Under the pieces are notes generated by a model. That model was not told the DNA's origin. It did no database searches and worked only from the letters and a program-made list of their open reading frames with translations. From Paracoccaceae bacterium (GTDB taxonomy: Bacteria; Pseudomonadota; Alphaproteobacteria; Rhodobacterales; Rhodobacteraceae): a DNA stretch of 45,840 nucleotides. The position numbers and the translations under genes are program-made. How positions within the stretch are numbered: the first letter of the stretch is position 1; every line of letters starts with the position of its first letter. The stretch lies in NCBI GenBank assembly GCA_902631295.1, contig CACOXV010000015.1, positions 1-45,840 of the forward strand, written 5' to 3'. Below, piece by piece: positions 9,028 through 19,374 of the stretch.

Positions 9028-10689
9028 ATAGAAGCTGATTACATAATTATTGGTGCTGGCAGTGCTGGCTGTGCAACCGCTTTCAGGCTGTGCGAGGCCG
9101 GACAATCGGTCGTCGTTCTTGAATACGGAGGCAGCGATAGAAGCCCTCTTATCCAAATGCCTGGTGCATTGAGTTACCCGATGAATATGCCGAAGTATGA
9201 CTGGGGGTTTACTTCAGAACCGGAGCCTTTTTTGAATGGTAGGAGGCTTGCTTGTCCGCGTGGAAAGGTTATTGGTGGTTCCTCAAGTATCAATGGCATG
9301 GTTTACGTGCGGGGGCATGCCATCGATTATGATACATGGTCAGAGATGGGCGCGACAGGATGGGCCTATGCTGATATTTTACCATATTTTAAGAAGTTAG
9401 AAAATTGGAATTCAGCCGGTCATGGTGGTGACCCAGACTGGCGTGGAAATTCGGGACCACTTCATGTAACTCGAGGATCACGATCAAATAAATTAGTAAA
9501 AGCATTTGTAAACGCTGGCCGTGAGGCAGGTTATGAGATCACTGAGGATTACAATGGGCAAAAACAGGAAGGGTTTGGTCCAATGGATCATACAATCCGT
9601 CAGGGTCAACGCTGGTCCGCCGCAAAAGCATATCTGCGACCAGCGATCAAGACTGGTTTGTGTCGGCTAGTTTCAGGTTTTGCTCGAAAAATTATAATTG
9701 AAAATGGTAAAGCCACGGGGGTCGAATACGATGGCAATAGTGAGGTAAAAGCCATCCTAAATGCCCGTAAAGAAGTGATTTTATCTGCTTCCTCTATAAA
9801 TTCTCCAAAATTGTTAATGTTATCGGGTATTGGGCCTGCTAAACATTTAAAAGAGAACGGAATTGAAGTCCTCGCGGACCGTCCTGGTGTTGGCCAAAAT
9901 TTGCAAGATCATCTGGAATTATATATACAGATGGCAGCCAATCAGCCTGTAAGTTTATACAAATATTGGAATTTATTAGGTAAAGCCTACGTTGGGCTAA
10001 GATGGATGATAAGCAAAACAGGACCAGGAGCATCTAATCAGTTTGAAAGCGCCGCATTCATTCGAACAAAAGCTGGTATTAAATATCCGGATATTCAGTA
10101 TCATTTTCTTCCGATTGCTGTTCGGTATGACGGAAAGGCTGCAGTAAATGGGCATGGTTTTCAAGCGCATGTTGGTCCAATGCGAAGCCCGTCTCGTGGA
10201 TCAGTCACATTGAGATCGCGGGACCCGTATGATCATCCAGCTATTATTTTTAACTATATGTCAGCAGAAAAAGATTGGGATGATTTCCGGCGGTGTATTC
10301 GTTTAACTCGAGAAATATTTCAGCAGCCTGCAATAAGACAATTTGTGAAATATGAGATACAACCTGGTGATAGCCTGCAAACTGATGATGAACTAAATGA
10401 ATTTATCTTGCGAAATGTGGAAAGTGCTTATCATCCGTGTGGCACATGCAAGATGGGTGACACAAGTGATCCTATGGCCGTAGTTGATAAATTTACAAAA
10501 GTTATTGGTATTGAAAAACTTAGAGTGGTAGACAGCAGTATATTTCCGCAAATAACAAATGGAAACTTAAATGGTCCCACTATAATGGTCGGTGAGAAAG
10601 CAAGTGACCATATTTTAGGTAAAAACCCGATGCCTCGTGTTAATGAAACTGCTTGGATCCATCCACAGTGGGAAACTCAGCAGCGATAG
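9028..10689 (+). CDS. GMC oxidoreductase (choline dehydrogenase-like), non-canonical start
   Basis: FAD-dependent alcohol dehydrogenase of the glucose-methanol-choline family. The dinucleotide-binding motif [13 protein letters not shown] lies at bases 9046-9084, before the first ATG in frame (9157), so starting there would delete the FAD site. Later motifs are [18 protein letters not shown] (GMC signature 1), [15 protein letters not shown] (signature 2) and the C-terminal HPCGTCKMG and [13 protein letters not shown] active-site region. The frame is open back to a stop at 8998 but holds no ATG, GTG or TTG. AGGAG at 9011-9015 precedes ATT 9022, ATT 9025 and ATA 9028; I place the start at 9028, where homologues have M-E-A-D-Y, without certainty. 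Substrate (choline, other alcohols) is unproven, and no betB or betI lies nearby. Confidence 0.85.
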   Translation: MEADYIIIGAGSAGCATAFRLCEAGQSVVVLEYGGSDRSPLIQMPGALSYPMNMPKYDWGFTSEPEPFLNGRRLACPRGKVIGGSSSINGMVYVRGHAIDYDTWSEMGATGWAYADILPYFKKLENWNSAGHGGDPDWRGNSGPLHVTRGSRSNKLVKAFVNAGREAGYEITEDYNGQKQEGFGPMDHTIRQGQRWSAAKAYLRPAIKTGLCRLVSGFARKIIIENGKATGVEYDGNSEVKAILNARKEVILSASSINSPKLLMLSGIGPAKHLKENGIEVLADRPGVGQNLQDHLELYIQMAANQPVSLYKYWNLLGKAYVGLRWMISKTGPGASNQFESAAFIRTKAGIKYPDIQYHFLPIAVRYDGKAAVNGHGFQAHVGPMRSPSRGSVTLRSRDPYDHPAIIFNYMSAEKDWDDFRRCIRLTREIFQQPAIRQFVKYEIQPGDSLQTDDELNEFILRNVESAYHPCGTCKMGDTSDPMAVVDKFTKVIGIEKLRVVDSSIFPQITNGNLNGPTIMVGEKASDHILGKNPMPRVNETAWIHPQWETQQR

Positions 10690-10705
10690 CCTATTAAAAC
10701 TATGA

Positions 10706-11920
10706 CTAACCGGTAATTTCGTTATTACGTTTTATTACGTAAAAAGTGCACAGAAGACCTAAAAGCGCAGAGATTAACATCAAACCAATTAGTGGTATTT
10801 CAGTACTGCTACCGGCCAATAAAACTCCAGCCATTGCCGAAAGTATTGAGCCAAGACCAATCATTATTGATCCGCCTAAACCGGAAGCCGTTCCGGCCAA
10901 TTTAGGGTTGATTGATAATAATCCTGCATTAGCGTTCGGTAAGGAAATTCCATTTCCTAATCCCACTAGGGTCATAGTGCCAAAAAAACTCCATTCGGAA
11001 CCAAATCCCACTATACTTATGGCAATTGATAACAGCATGCCAGATACGTTTATGAACATACCGATCGATATCATGGGGTCTATTCCAACTTGAGTTGAAA
11101 ATCGGCCTGCTAGAAAATTACCCACAAAATAGCCTATCGCAGGTGCTCCAAAGAAAACCCCCAATTTTTCTGGTGATAAATAAAATATTTCGGAGGCTAC
11201 ATAGGGTGCTCCACCAAGATATGCAAAAAAGGCACCAGCACCTAATCCAGAGGTTATTGAATAAGCCCAAAAGCGTCGTGATTTTAGTAAGGTTGGATAA
11301 TCATTGAATTGCTCGAAAATTGACGAACTACGGTTAACTGCAGTTTCACCCAGATCGAAAAAAACAAGGATAAAAGTTACAAGACCTGCTAAAGCTAAAG
11401 CCCAAAAATTATATTCCCAGCTAAGGTAAGCATCAATAAAACCTCCAATCCCAGGTATTACCATAGGCGTCAGCGCCATGCCCATCGTTACATAACCAAT
11501 TTTTGAGCCTGCTAAATTTGCCTCTGTCGTGTCTCGTATGACAGCTCGAGATAAAACGATCGTCACCGCGCCACAGGCTTGGAATACCCTTGCTGTTAGT
11601 AGCCAAAAAACTGTGGATGCGTATATGCACCAAATTGAGGAAATGATGAAGACTGCCAGTGAGACAAGGATAACGGGCCTTCGTCCGTACAAATCTGAAA
11701 TTGGCCCGACAAATATTCCAATTACAGCGCTCGCCGCTAGGTAAATGCCTACTGTTAGTCCTAAAGTTGCTGTTGAAGTACTAAAGTGATCAGCCATCGA
11801 TGGCAGGCTTGGTAGAAATATATTCATTGCCATAGCGGAAATACTAGCAAGAACTACAAGAGTAAATGTATGTGGTTGTGATTTTTTATCTAAAAACCGC
11901 GCAGGTTCGAATAATGCCAT
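10706..11920 (-). CDS. MFS transporter, Bcr/CflA family
   Basis: Twelve-helix drug:H+ antiporter-type exporter of the inner membrane, 404 residues. The first helix ends in NIFLPSLPSMADHF, the Bcr/CflA pattern, and the loop between helices 2 and 3 has GPISDLYGRRPVI, the MFS motif A. VFQACGAVTIVLSRAVIRD is the motif in helix 4 of this family. Relatives export bicyclomycin, sulfonamides, chloramphenicol or cysteine/dipeptides; substrate is not evident. The gene converges on the GMC oxidoreductase and is divergent from pccB across a roughly 170-base spacer. A second, only distantly similar Bcr/CflA protein lies at 43399. Confidence 0.88.
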   Translation of the reverse strand: MALFEPARFLDKKSQPHTFTLVVLASISAMAMNIFLPSLPSMADHFSTSTATLGLTVGIYLAASAVIGIFVGPISDLYGRRPVILVSLAVFIISSIWCIYASTVFWLLTARVFQACGAVTIVLSRAVIRDTTEANLAGSKIGYVTMGMALTPMVIPGIGGFIDAYLSWEYNFWALALAGLVTFILVFFDLGETAVNRSSSIFEQFNDYPTLLKSRRFWAYSITSGLGAGAFFAYLGGAPYVASEIFYLSPEKLGVFFGAPAIGYFVGNFLAGRFSTQVGIDPMISIGMFINVSGMLLSIAISIVGFGSEWSFFGTMTLVGLGNGISLPNANAGLLSINPKLAGTASGLGGSIMIGLGSILSAMAGVLLAGSSTEIPLIGLMLISALLGLLCTFYVIKRNNEITG

Positions 11921-12090
11921 CTGGACCCGATATACGTGATGTACGGAATTGTCCAGTTGTTCGAAAACAATAAAATCTTTTTTGATTTTTTGTGAATATT
12001 AAGGCCTAACATATCTAACGTTACGGAAATAAATCTTCCATTTATGGTAAGTTGTGTCTACAAACTAGCGAACTGAATTTTGAGGTTTTT

Positions 12091-13623
12091 ATGAAAGACG
12101 TCTTGCAAGAATTAAACAAGCGAAGAGAATATGCGCGTCTAGGTGGTGGTATGGATCGCATCGAGGCCCAACATTCCAAAGGAAAGTTAACGGCTCGCGA
12201 GCGAATTGAAATTCTCATGGATCAGGATAGTTTCGAAGAGTTTGATATGTTTGTTGCTCATCGATGTACCGATTTTGAGATGGAAAAATCTAAACCCGCT
12301 GGTGATGGTGTCGTTACAGGCTGGGGCACTATAAATGGGAGAATGGTGTATGTATTCAGCCAAGATTTTACAGTTTTTGGAGGATCTTTGTCAGAAACTC
12401 ATGCACAAAAAATTTGTAAGATTATGGATATGGCTATCCAAAATGGAGCACCAGTTATTGGGCTCAATGACTCTGGAGGCGCTCGAATACAAGAGGGCGT
12501 TGCATCTTTAGCAGGCTATGCAGAAGTTTTTCAACGAAATGTCATGGCGTCTGGAGTAATACCACAGATATCAGTGATAATGGGGCCTTGCGCCGGTGGT
12601 GCTGTTTACTCACCCGCAATGACCGACTTTATATTTATGGTAAAAGATAGCTCTTATATGTTTGTGACTGGCCCAGATGTGGTAAGAACAGTAACTAACG
12701 AAGTAGTTACCGCCGAAGAATTAGGGGGCGCATCTACTCATACAAAGAAGTCATCGGTAGCAGATGGAGCTTTTGAAAACGATATCGAGGCTTTATTTGA
12801 GGTGCGCAGGCTAATTGATTTTCTGCCTTTAAATAATCGTGGAAAAGCACCCGTTAGGCCGTTTTTTGATGATCCCAATAGAATAGAGACTTCTTTAGAT
12901 ACATTAATACCAGATAATCCTAATACGCCATATGATATGGCGGAGTTAATTGAAAAGTTAGCTGATGAGGGTGATTTTTATGAAATTCAGGGTGAATTTG
13001 CTAAAAACATAATTACAGGATTTGTTCGCTTGGAAGGTCAAACGGTTGGTGTTGTTGCAAATCAGCCGATAGTTTTAGCTGGGTGTTTAGATATTGATAG
13101 TTCAAGGAAAGCAGCCCGATTTGTTAGGTTTTGTGATGCATTTGAAATCCCAATCCTTACTTTGGTTGATGTTCCAGGGTTTTTACCAGGTACGTCGCAA
13201 GAATATGGTGGCGTAATCAAGCACGGTGCAAAGTTGTTATTTGCTTACGGTGAAGCAACAGTTCCAAAAGTTACTGTGATTACACGAAAAGCCTATGGTG
13301 GCGCTTATGACGTAATGTCATCTAAGCACCTCCGTGGAGACTTTAATTATGCATGGCCAACCGCAGAAATTGCTGTGATGGGTGCAAAAGGTGCAACAGA
13401 GATAATTCACCGTGCGGATTTAGGTGATGAAGAAAAGATAGCACAGCACGCCAAGGATTATGAAGATCGCTTTGCTAATCCATTTATTGCTGCTGAGAGA
13501 GGCTTTATAGATGAAGTAATTCAACCACGCTCGACCAGGAAAAGAGTGTCTCGAGCATTTGCCGCCTTAAGAAATAAACAATTGAAAAATCCGTGGAAAA
13601 AGCACGACAATATTCCTCTTTGA
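12091..13623 (+). CDS. pccB: Propionyl-CoA carboxylase, carboxyltransferase (beta) subunit
   Basis: Transfers the carboxyl group from biotin to propionyl-CoA, giving (S)-methylmalonyl-CoA; acts with PccA in a cytoplasmic hexamer-type complex. I chose ATG 12091 ([20 protein letters not shown], 510 residues) because GAGG lies six bases upstream and homologues start here; the frame extends to a TTG at 12052 without family similarity. Motifs include [20 protein letters not shown], the oxyanion-hole segments [10 protein letters not shown] and [12 protein letters not shown] in the N-half, and [13 protein letters not shown] in the C-half. First gene of the propionate module; the upstream spacer should hold its promoter. 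Confidence 0.96.
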   Translation: MKDVLQELNKRREYARLGGGMDRIEAQHSKGKLTARERIEILMDQDSFEEFDMFVAHRCTDFEMEKSKPAGDGVVTGWGTINGRMVYVFSQDFTVFGGSLSETHAQKICKIMDMAIQNGAPVIGLNDSGGARIQEGVASLAGYAEVFQRNVMASGVIPQISVIMGPCAGGAVYSPAMTDFIFMVKDSSYMFVTGPDVVRTVTNEVVTAEELGGASTHTKKSSVADGAFENDIEALFEVRRLIDFLPLNNRGKAPVRPFFDDPNRIETSLDTLIPDNPNTPYDMAELIEKLADEGDFYEIQGEFAKNIITGFVRLEGQTVGVVANQPIVLAGCLDIDSSRKAARFVRFCDAFEIPILTLVDVPGFLPGTSQEYGGVIKHGAKLLFAYGEATVPKVTVITRKAYGGAYDVMSSKHLRGDFNYAWPTAEIAVMGAKGATEIIHRADLGDEEKIAQHAKDYEDRFANPFIAAERGFIDEVIQPRSTRKRVSRAFAALRNKQLKNPWKKHDNIPL

Positions 13624-13672
13624 TTGGAATTTATATGCATATTAAATTGTTTTTCTTGGATTATTAGATGAT

Positions 13673-14032
13673 ATGATGAAACATAGGGGATTTCCATCAC
13701 GATTGCCTGGGACGGATTATCAGTTCACAATCCGCCGGCCTAATCCCAAGGGGGTCACGCCGATTATGGAGCGGGAGCGTTACAGAGACAGAAAACCTGC
13801 AGACAAAAGGGCCGATAACGGTTTCATTAGAGCTTTGCTGGAGCAGTTCTGGGATCAGCCATTTGAAAGAGGTAATTTGGATGCTGGTCGTTTAAGTTGG
13901 CTGTTTGGGCGCGAAGTAAAAGCATATGAGGACCAATTTGATGCCAGATCATATGAAGCAATGCTTATTTTAGATCTGAACTTGATTAAAATTAATTTTC
14001 CAGAAGCCTTTGATTCCGATCAGAGAGGATAA
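13673..14032 (+). CDS. Conserved-context hypothetical protein between pccB and pccA
   Basis: Unrecognised 119-residue protein. It is basic and polar in the first half (PNPKGVTPIMERERYRDRKP), with an acidic, helix-prone second half containing RALLEQFWDQPFERGNL and WLFGREVKAYEDQF. No signal peptide, membrane helix or cysteine motif is visible. It starts at ATG 13673 or the adjacent ATG 13676; an internal ATG at about 13766 (MERERYRD) is a possible later start. It ends three bases before the pccA ATG, and the pccA Shine-Dalgarno (AGAGGATAAAAG) overlaps its last codons, so the two are translationally coupled. Unknown small genes in this position occur in other alphaproteobacteria, which suggests an accessory role in carboxylase assembly or control; this is inference. 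Confidence 0.65.
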   Translation: MMKHRGFPSRLPGTDYQFTIRRPNPKGVTPIMERERYRDRKPADKRADNGFIRALLEQFWDQPFERGNLDAGRLSWLFGREVKAYEDQFDARSYEAMLILDLNLIKINFPEAFDSDQRG

Positions 14033-14035
14033 AAG

Positions 14036-16036
14036 ATGTTTGATAAAATATTGATAGCAAACCGTGGAGAAATCGCCTGCCGTGTGATTAAAACTGCAAA
14101 AAGAATGGGAATAAAAACCGTTGCTGTTTTTTCCGATGCGGACAGGAATGCTCTCCATGTGAAAATGGCGGATGAGGCAGTTAATATCGGCCCACCGCCA
14201 GCTAATCAATCATACATAGATATAGATAAGGTGATCGCTGCGGTCAAAGAAACTAACGCCAAAGCTGTTCATCCCGGATATGGCTTCTTATCGGAGAATT
14301 CCAAATTTGCGAAGGCATTAGCTGATATTGGTGTAATATTTGTTGGTCCGCCTGAGAATGCTATCGAAAGTATGGGTGACAAAATCACATCGAAGAAGAT
14401 TGCGCAAGAAGCGGGTGTAAATACCGTGCCTGGCTATATGGGTGTAATTAATGATTACGATGAAGCTCTTCGTATTAGTAAAGAGATAGGCTATCCTGTG
14501 ATGATAAAAGCATCAGCAGGCGGTGGTGGCAAAGGAATGAGAATAGCCTGGAATGATACGGAGGTAAAAGAGGGTTTCCAGTCTTCCAAAAATGAAGCTG
14601 CTGGTAGCTTTGGAGATGATAGGATATTTATAGAAAAATTTGTCACCCAACCTCGACATATCGAAATTCAAATACTGGCGGACTCTAAAGGTAATTGTAT
14701 TTATTTGGGAGAACGGGAGTGTTCTATCCAACGGAGAAACCAAAAAGTAGTTGAGGAAGCGCCCAGTTCTTTTCTTGACGAAAAAACCCGCAAAGAAATG
14801 GGTGAACAGGCTTGCAAATTGGCAAAAGCAGTTGGATATTCTAGTGCGGGAACTGTAGAGTTTATAGTAGATAAAGATAAAAATTTCTTTTTTCTAGAAA
14901 TGAATACACGGTTACAGGTTGAACATCCCGTAACTGAGCTAATAACTAACATAGATTTAGTTGAACAAATGATATTGGTAGCAGCCGGTAAACGTCTCTC
15001 AATTACACAAAAAGATGTAAAATTGACTGGCTGGGCAATGGAAAGTCGTTTATATGCAGAAGATCCCTATCGAAACTTTTTGCCATCCATAGGACGATTA
15101 ACTCGCTACCGGCCTCCTGCTGAAATACAGAATAAAAATTTCATCGTCAGAAACGATACAGGTGTTTATGAGGGTGGCGAGATCTCCATGTATTATGATC
15201 CTATGATTGCAAAGCTTTGTACTTGGGCGCCAAATAGGGCAGAGGCTATTGAGCAAATGCGCATTGCTCTTGATCGGTTTGAGGTAGAGGGTATTGGGCA
15301 TAACTTACCATTTTTATCTGCAGTTATGGACCATAAAAAGTTTGTGTCTGGCAATATTACGACTGCGTTTATTGCTGAGGAGTTCTCAGAAGGTTTTACT
15401 GGCGTTAATTTAAACAATGATAAAATCAAGCAGCTTGCAGCCTGTGCAGCAGCCATGAACCGTGTTGCCGAAATCAGGCGAACGAAGGTTTCTGGACGGA
15501 TGGATAATCACGAGAGGCGGGTTGGTGACGACTGGGTGGTTCATATTGACGGAAAAGTATTTCCTGTGTTTGTCTCAGCCGATACAGCTGGAGCGAATGT
15601 AACGTTTGAGGATGGAACTTCAATACGGGTATCAGGCGACTGGCAGCCAGGAAAAAAATTAGCAAACATGAGTGCTAACGATGATAAATTAGTAATTAAA
15701 ATTGGTAAGCTTACAAGTGGTTTCAGAATGCGCACCAGAGGAGCAGACTTGAGGGTTCTCCTGCGAACACCTAGACAAGCTGAACTTTCGAAATATATGC
15801 GAGACAAGGTTCCTCCCGACACATCTAAGTTGTTATTGTGCCCAATGCCGGGACTAATTGTTAAGGTTGATGTTGAAGTGGGGCAGGAGGTGCAAGAGGG
15901 TCAACCATTATGTACGGTTGAAGCGATGAAAATGGAAAATATTTTACGGGCAGAACGAAAAGGTATTGTCACTAAAATTAATTCGCATGTTGGCGACAGC
16001 TTAGCGGTAGATGATGTTATACTAGAGTTTGGTTAA
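14036..16036 (+). CDS. pccA: Propionyl-CoA carboxylase, biotin carboxylase/carrier (alpha) subunit
   Basis: Carboxylates biotin with ATP and bicarbonate, and carries the biotin to PccB. 666 residues in the standard order: biotin carboxylase N domain (FDKILIANRGEIACRVI), ATP-grasp with GGGGKGMRIAW and the catalytic stretch EMNTRLQVEHPVTE near residue 290, a middle domain (about 450-590) linking to PccB, and a biotinyl carrier domain at the C-terminus with the biotin lysine K632 in EAMKMEN. All key segments are intact. ATG follows a strong AGAGGAT site inside the end of the preceding small gene. A biotin ligase is needed but not in the window. Confidence 0.96.
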   Translation: MFDKILIANRGEIACRVIKTAKRMGIKTVAVFSDADRNALHVKMADEAVNIGPPPANQSYIDIDKVIAAVKETNAKAVHPGYGFLSENSKFAKALADIGVIFVGPPENAIESMGDKITSKKIAQEAGVNTVPGYMGVINDYDEALRISKEIGYPVMIKASAGGGGKGMRIAWNDTEVKEGFQSSKNEAAGSFGDDRIFIEKFVTQPRHIEIQILADSKGNCIYLGERECSIQRRNQKVVEEAPSSFLDEKTRKEMGEQACKLAKAVGYSSAGTVEFIVDKDKNFFFLEMNTRLQVEHPVTELITNIDLVEQMILVAAGKRLSITQKDVKLTGWAMESRLYAEDPYRNFLPSIGRLTRYRPPAEIQNKNFIVRNDTGVYEGGEISMYYDPMIAKLCTWAPNRAEAIEQMRIALDRFEVEGIGHNLPFLSAVMDHKKFVSGNITTAFIAEEFSEGFTGVNLNNDKIKQLAACAAAMNRVAEIRRTKVSGRMDNHERRVGDDWVVHIDGKVFPVFVSADTAGANVTFEDGTSIRVSGDWQPGKKLANMSANDDKLVIKIGKLTSGFRMRTRGADLRVLLRTPRQAELSKYMRDKVPPDTSKLLLCPMPGLIVKVDVEVGQEVQEGQPLCTVEAMKMENILRAERKGIVTKINSHVGDSLAVDDVILEFG

Positions 16037-16078
16037 GCGAACTATGTTCATTGCAAAAAATATATTTAGGAGCTTGTA

Positions 16079-18208
16079 TTGCAACAAAGCAAAGTAAACT
16101 GGCAAAAATTAGCCGAAAAGGAACTTCGCGGAAAATCAGTGAAAGAGCTGGATTGGCTTACCCTTGAAGGCATAGAGGTTAAACCGGTTTATTCTGAAGA
16201 AGACATTAAAGGCCTTGAACATCTTGGTAATTTGCCAGGCTTTGAGCCCTATGTAAGGGGTGTTAAGGCAACAATGTACTCCGGAAGACCTTGGACAATT
16301 CGCCAGTATGCCGGATACTCTACAGCAGAGGAGTCTAACGCTTTTTATAAACGTGGACTGTCCGCTGGCCAACAAGGTGTTTCAGTAGCCTTCGATTTGG
16401 CGACCCATCGAGGGTATGATAGCGATCATGAGCGCGTTATTGGGGATGTAGGCAAGGCTGGTGTCGCGATTGATAGCGTGGAAGACATGAAAATTCTTTT
16501 TGATGGAATTCCGCTGGATAAGATTTCTGTATCTATGACGATGAATGGCGCAGTAATTCCAGTTTTAGCAAATTTTATTGTTGCCGGTGAAGAACAAGGG
16601 CACATGAAGTCAGATCTCTCTGGAACCATACAAAATGATATTCTGAAAGAGTTTATGGTTCGAAACACCTATATTTATCCTCCTGAACCATCAATGAGGA
16701 TAGTTGCTGACATCATTGAATACACATCCAACGAAATGCCAAAATTTAACTCTATATCCATCTCTGGCTATCATATGCAAGAGGCTGGAGCGAGCCTTGT
16801 TCAAGAGCTGGCCTATACTTTAGCTGATGGAAAAGAATATGCCAAAAAAGCTATTGAGAAAGGATTAGATATTGATGCTTTCGCAGGGCGGCTATCATTC
16901 TTTTTTGCAATAGGGATGAACTTTTTTATGGAGGCTGCAAAATTGCGAGCTGCACGCCTGCTTTGGCATAGAATTATGACAGATCTAGGCGCTAAAAACC
17001 CAAGGTCAAAAATGCTTCGAACTCATTGTCAGACATCAGGAGTATCATTACAAGAGCAAGACCCCTACAATAATGTTATCCGTACCGCCTACGAGGCAAT
17101 GTCTGCCGTACTTGGCGGCACTCAGTCACTTCATACAAATGCGCTAGATGAGGCGATGGCCCTACCTACAGATTTTAGTGCTCGTATCGCTCGAAACACT
17201 CAGTTAATTTTACAAGAAGAAACAGGAGTATCCAACGTTGTTGACCCTTTGGCTGGATCATATTATGTGGAAAAATTAACAGCTGATTTAGCAGATGCCG
17301 CTTGGCGGTTAATAGAAGAAGTCGATGAAATGGGTGGCATGACGAAAGCCGTTGCCGCTGGGATGCCAAAGTTGCGAATAGAAGAAACTGCGGCTAGACG
17401 ACAGGCTGATATCGATAGGGGCGACCAAGTTATAGTTGGTGTAAACAAATACCGGCTAAACGAGGAAGATGATCTCGACATTCGCGATATAGACAATGAT
17501 GCGGTTCGGGCGGCACAAGTTAATCGTTTAGAAAAGATAAAGAAACAGCGTGATGAAAATAATTGCTCCCAAGCTCTTTCTAATTTAGAAACGGTAGCCG
17601 CTGGTGGTGGAAACTTGTTAGCAGCAGCAGTTGAAGCATCGCGTGCCCGCGCAACTGTAGGAGAAATTTCAATGGCAATGGAAAAGGTTTTCGGTAGACA
17701 TCGGGCCGAAGTTAAAACTTTAGCCGGCGTTTATGGAGCTGCCTATGAGGGAGATGAAGACTTTATTGCGATACAACATGAATTAGAAAAGTTTACAAAA
17801 GACGAGGGAAGGCGCCCTCGAATGTTGGTTGTGAAAATGGGGCAGGATGGGCATGATCGCGGAGCTAAGGTTATTGCAACTGCATTTGCAGATATAGGCT
17901 TTGATGTGGACGTGGGCCCTCTATTTCAGACACCTGAAGAGGCTGCACAAGATGCAATTGATAATGATGTTCATGTTATAGGTATTTCTTCTCAGGCGGC
18001 GGGTCACAAAACACTGGCCCCAAAACTTATTGAGGCTCTTAACCAGCGTGATGCCGGGGATATTTTAGTCATTTGCGGCGGTGTTATACCTCAGCAAGAT
18101 TATGAATTTCTTTACGAAAAGGGGGTGAAAGCAATTTTTGGTCCTGGAACTAATATTCCTGCGGCTGCATCAAAGATACTAGACCTAATCAGACTGACCA
18201 AAGCCTAA
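16079..18208 (+). CDS. scpA: Methylmalonyl-CoA mutase, adenosylcobalamin-dependent
   Basis: Interconverts (R)-methylmalonyl-CoA and succinyl-CoA using adenosylcobalamin, feeding propionate carbon into the TCA cycle. 709 residues in one chain: a TIM-barrel substrate domain (about 1-550; motifs [21 protein letters not shown] and [12 protein letters not shown]) and a C-terminal B12 domain (about 575-709) with [10 protein letters not shown], where H592 is the cobalt ligand. The start is TTG 16079 with AGGAG six bases upstream. It lies 42 bases after pccA. An epimerase is needed between PCC and the mutase; no canonical mce gene is in the window. The enzyme makes B12 essential for this route. Confidence 0.96.
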   Translation: MQQSKVNWQKLAEKELRGKSVKELDWLTLEGIEVKPVYSEEDIKGLEHLGNLPGFEPYVRGVKATMYSGRPWTIRQYAGYSTAEESNAFYKRGLSAGQQGVSVAFDLATHRGYDSDHERVIGDVGKAGVAIDSVEDMKILFDGIPLDKISVSMTMNGAVIPVLANFIVAGEEQGHMKSDLSGTIQNDILKEFMVRNTYIYPPEPSMRIVADIIEYTSNEMPKFNSISISGYHMQEAGASLVQELAYTLADGKEYAKKAIEKGLDIDAFAGRLSFFFAIGMNFFMEAAKLRAARLLWHRIMTDLGAKNPRSKMLRTHCQTSGVSLQEQDPYNNVIRTAYEAMSAVLGGTQSLHTNALDEAMALPTDFSARIARNTQLILQEETGVSNVVDPLAGSYYVEKLTADLADAAWRLIEEVDEMGGMTKAVAAGMPKLRIEETAARRQADIDRGDQVIVGVNKYRLNEEDDLDIRDIDNDAVRAAQVNRLEKIKKQRDENNCSQALSNLETVAAGGGNLLAAAVEASRARATVGEISMAMEKVFGRHRAEVKTLAGVYGAAYEGDEDFIAIQHELEKFTKDEGRRPRMLVVKMGQDGHDRGAKVIATAFADIGFDVDVGPLFQTPEEAAQDAIDNDVHVIGISSQAAGHKTLAPKLIEALNQRDAGDILVICGGVIPQQDYEFLYEKGVKAIFGPGTNIPAAASKILDLIRLTKA

Positions 18209-18244
18209 TATTTGTTTGAACCAATTTTTTGTATTAGTACCTCC

Positions 18245-18865
18245 ATGTTGAGCTTAGATCATATTGTAATTTCTTCAGAAACTTTAGCCATTGGCCAAGC
18301 GTTTATTGAAGATAAGCTTGGTATAAGGGCTGAAACTGGAGGCGAGCATCAGGTATTTGGTACACACAACAAATTAATTTCTTTAGGTGACACATACCTA
18401 GAGGTCATTGCTGTTTCTCCAGATTTAATTCCTGAGACAACTCCCAGATGGTTTAATTTGGATCATTTCAATGGTCCTCCAACAATAACAAACTGGGTCT
18501 GCGGCACTAATTTAAGCGAATTTGTACCCTCTAATATAATGAATGGAATGGGTGATATTCTTTACCTTTCTAGAGGATCTTTAAAATGGAGGATAACTGT
18601 ACCTAAAGACGGAAAACTTCCATATGAGGGTGCTGTGCCTGCACTTATAGATTGGGGTGAGTCGACACATCCTACTGAAACTCTAAAAGAAACCCGATGT
18701 CGTATGACAAAGTTTAGAATAAAACATAAATTCGCTGCCAACTTGCGTTCATCTTTAAGTGGATTTTTGTCCGACCAGCGTATAGAATTTGTTTATACTT
18801 CGGGAGCAGGATCTTACGAACTATGGATAGAAACTCCGCAGAAGGGCACAGTAATAATCAAATAG
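18245..18865 (+). CDS. VOC/glyoxalase-like domain protein
   Basis: Protein of about 206 residues whose start MLSLDHIVISSETLAIGQAF looks like a glyoxalase_3-type VOC module: a first beta strand with the metal-ligand histidine (DHIVI), then KLGIRAETGGEH and NKLISLGDTYLEVIAV with the glutamate ligand. I prefer ATG 18245 over the upstream TTG at 18212 because homology starts there, although no clear Shine-Dalgarno precedes either. It follows the mutase closely and overlaps the next gene by 43 bases. It is longer and different from methylmalonyl-CoA epimerase (about 135-150 residues), although both are VOC proteins. Function is not known. Confidence 0.7.
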   Translation: MLSLDHIVISSETLAIGQAFIEDKLGIRAETGGEHQVFGTHNKLISLGDTYLEVIAVSPDLIPETTPRWFNLDHFNGPPTITNWVCGTNLSEFVPSNIMNGMGDILYLSRGSLKWRITVPKDGKLPYEGAVPALIDWGESTHPTETLKETRCRMTKFRIKHKFAANLRSSLSGFLSDQRIEFVYTSGAGSYELWIETPQKGTVIIK

Positions 18866-19374
18866 TTATCCGTGATGCATCGGCCGAGGATGCTCTGGCT
18901 ATAATGCAAATTTGGAATGCTAACATCAGTAGTACCTTAAATACGTTTAACAGTCGCATAAAAACTGAGGCAGAAATTAAAGATATAATTCTCGAAACAA
19001 ATAAAAAAAACTTTGGTTTTTTTGTAAGTGAGCGCGCAGGTATCATAATTGGATTTGCAAGATATTTTCAATTTCGTAATGGTGTGGGCTATGCAAAAAC
19101 GTTAGAGCATACGATAGTTATTTCAGATCATATGCATAGATATGGTGTGGGCAAAGCACTTATGGGTAGACTTTTAGAAGACGCAAAACGAAAAAATTTT
19201 CAATCAATTTTTGCTGGCGTTAGCGGTTCTAATGAACGAGCTGTGAACTTTCATGCATCCTTAGGATTCCAAGTGGTAGCCGAACTTCCTCAAGTTGGAT
19301 ACAAATTTGACAAATGGCTTGATTTAATTTTGATGCAAAAATTTTTACAAACCGATCAAAGAAATAATTCTTAA
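18823..19374 (+). CDS. GNAT-family N-acetyltransferase
   Basis: Acetyl-CoA-dependent acetyltransferase of 183 residues. The fold is recognisable from VIRDASAEDALAIMQIWN (first helix), HTIVISDHMHRYGVGKALMGRL (beta-4 and the acetyl-CoA pyrophosphate loop, Q/RxxGxG/A type) and GSNERAVNFHASLGFQVVAEL. The spacing resembles phosphinothricin/methionine-sulfone acetyltransferases (Pat/YncA-like), which acetylate glutamate analogues. The start at ATG 18823 lies within the end of the VOC gene; the conserved part begins about residue 14, so a later start is possible. The 43-base overlap suggests coupled translation. Substrate unproven. Confidence 0.8.
   Translation: MDRNSAEGHSNNQIVIRDASAEDALAIMQIWNANISSTLNTFNSRIKTEAEIKDIILETNKKNFGFFVSERAGIIIGFARYFQFRNGVGYAKTLEHTIVISDHMHRYGVGKALMGRLLEDAKRKNFQSIFAGVSGSNERAVNFHASLGFQVVAELPQVGYKFDKWLDLILMQKFLQTDQRNNS

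Noticed and set aside
9157-10689. GMC oxidoreductase starting at ATG 9157
   Set aside because: This would remove the FAD-binding GAGSAG segment, which is present in frame upstream.
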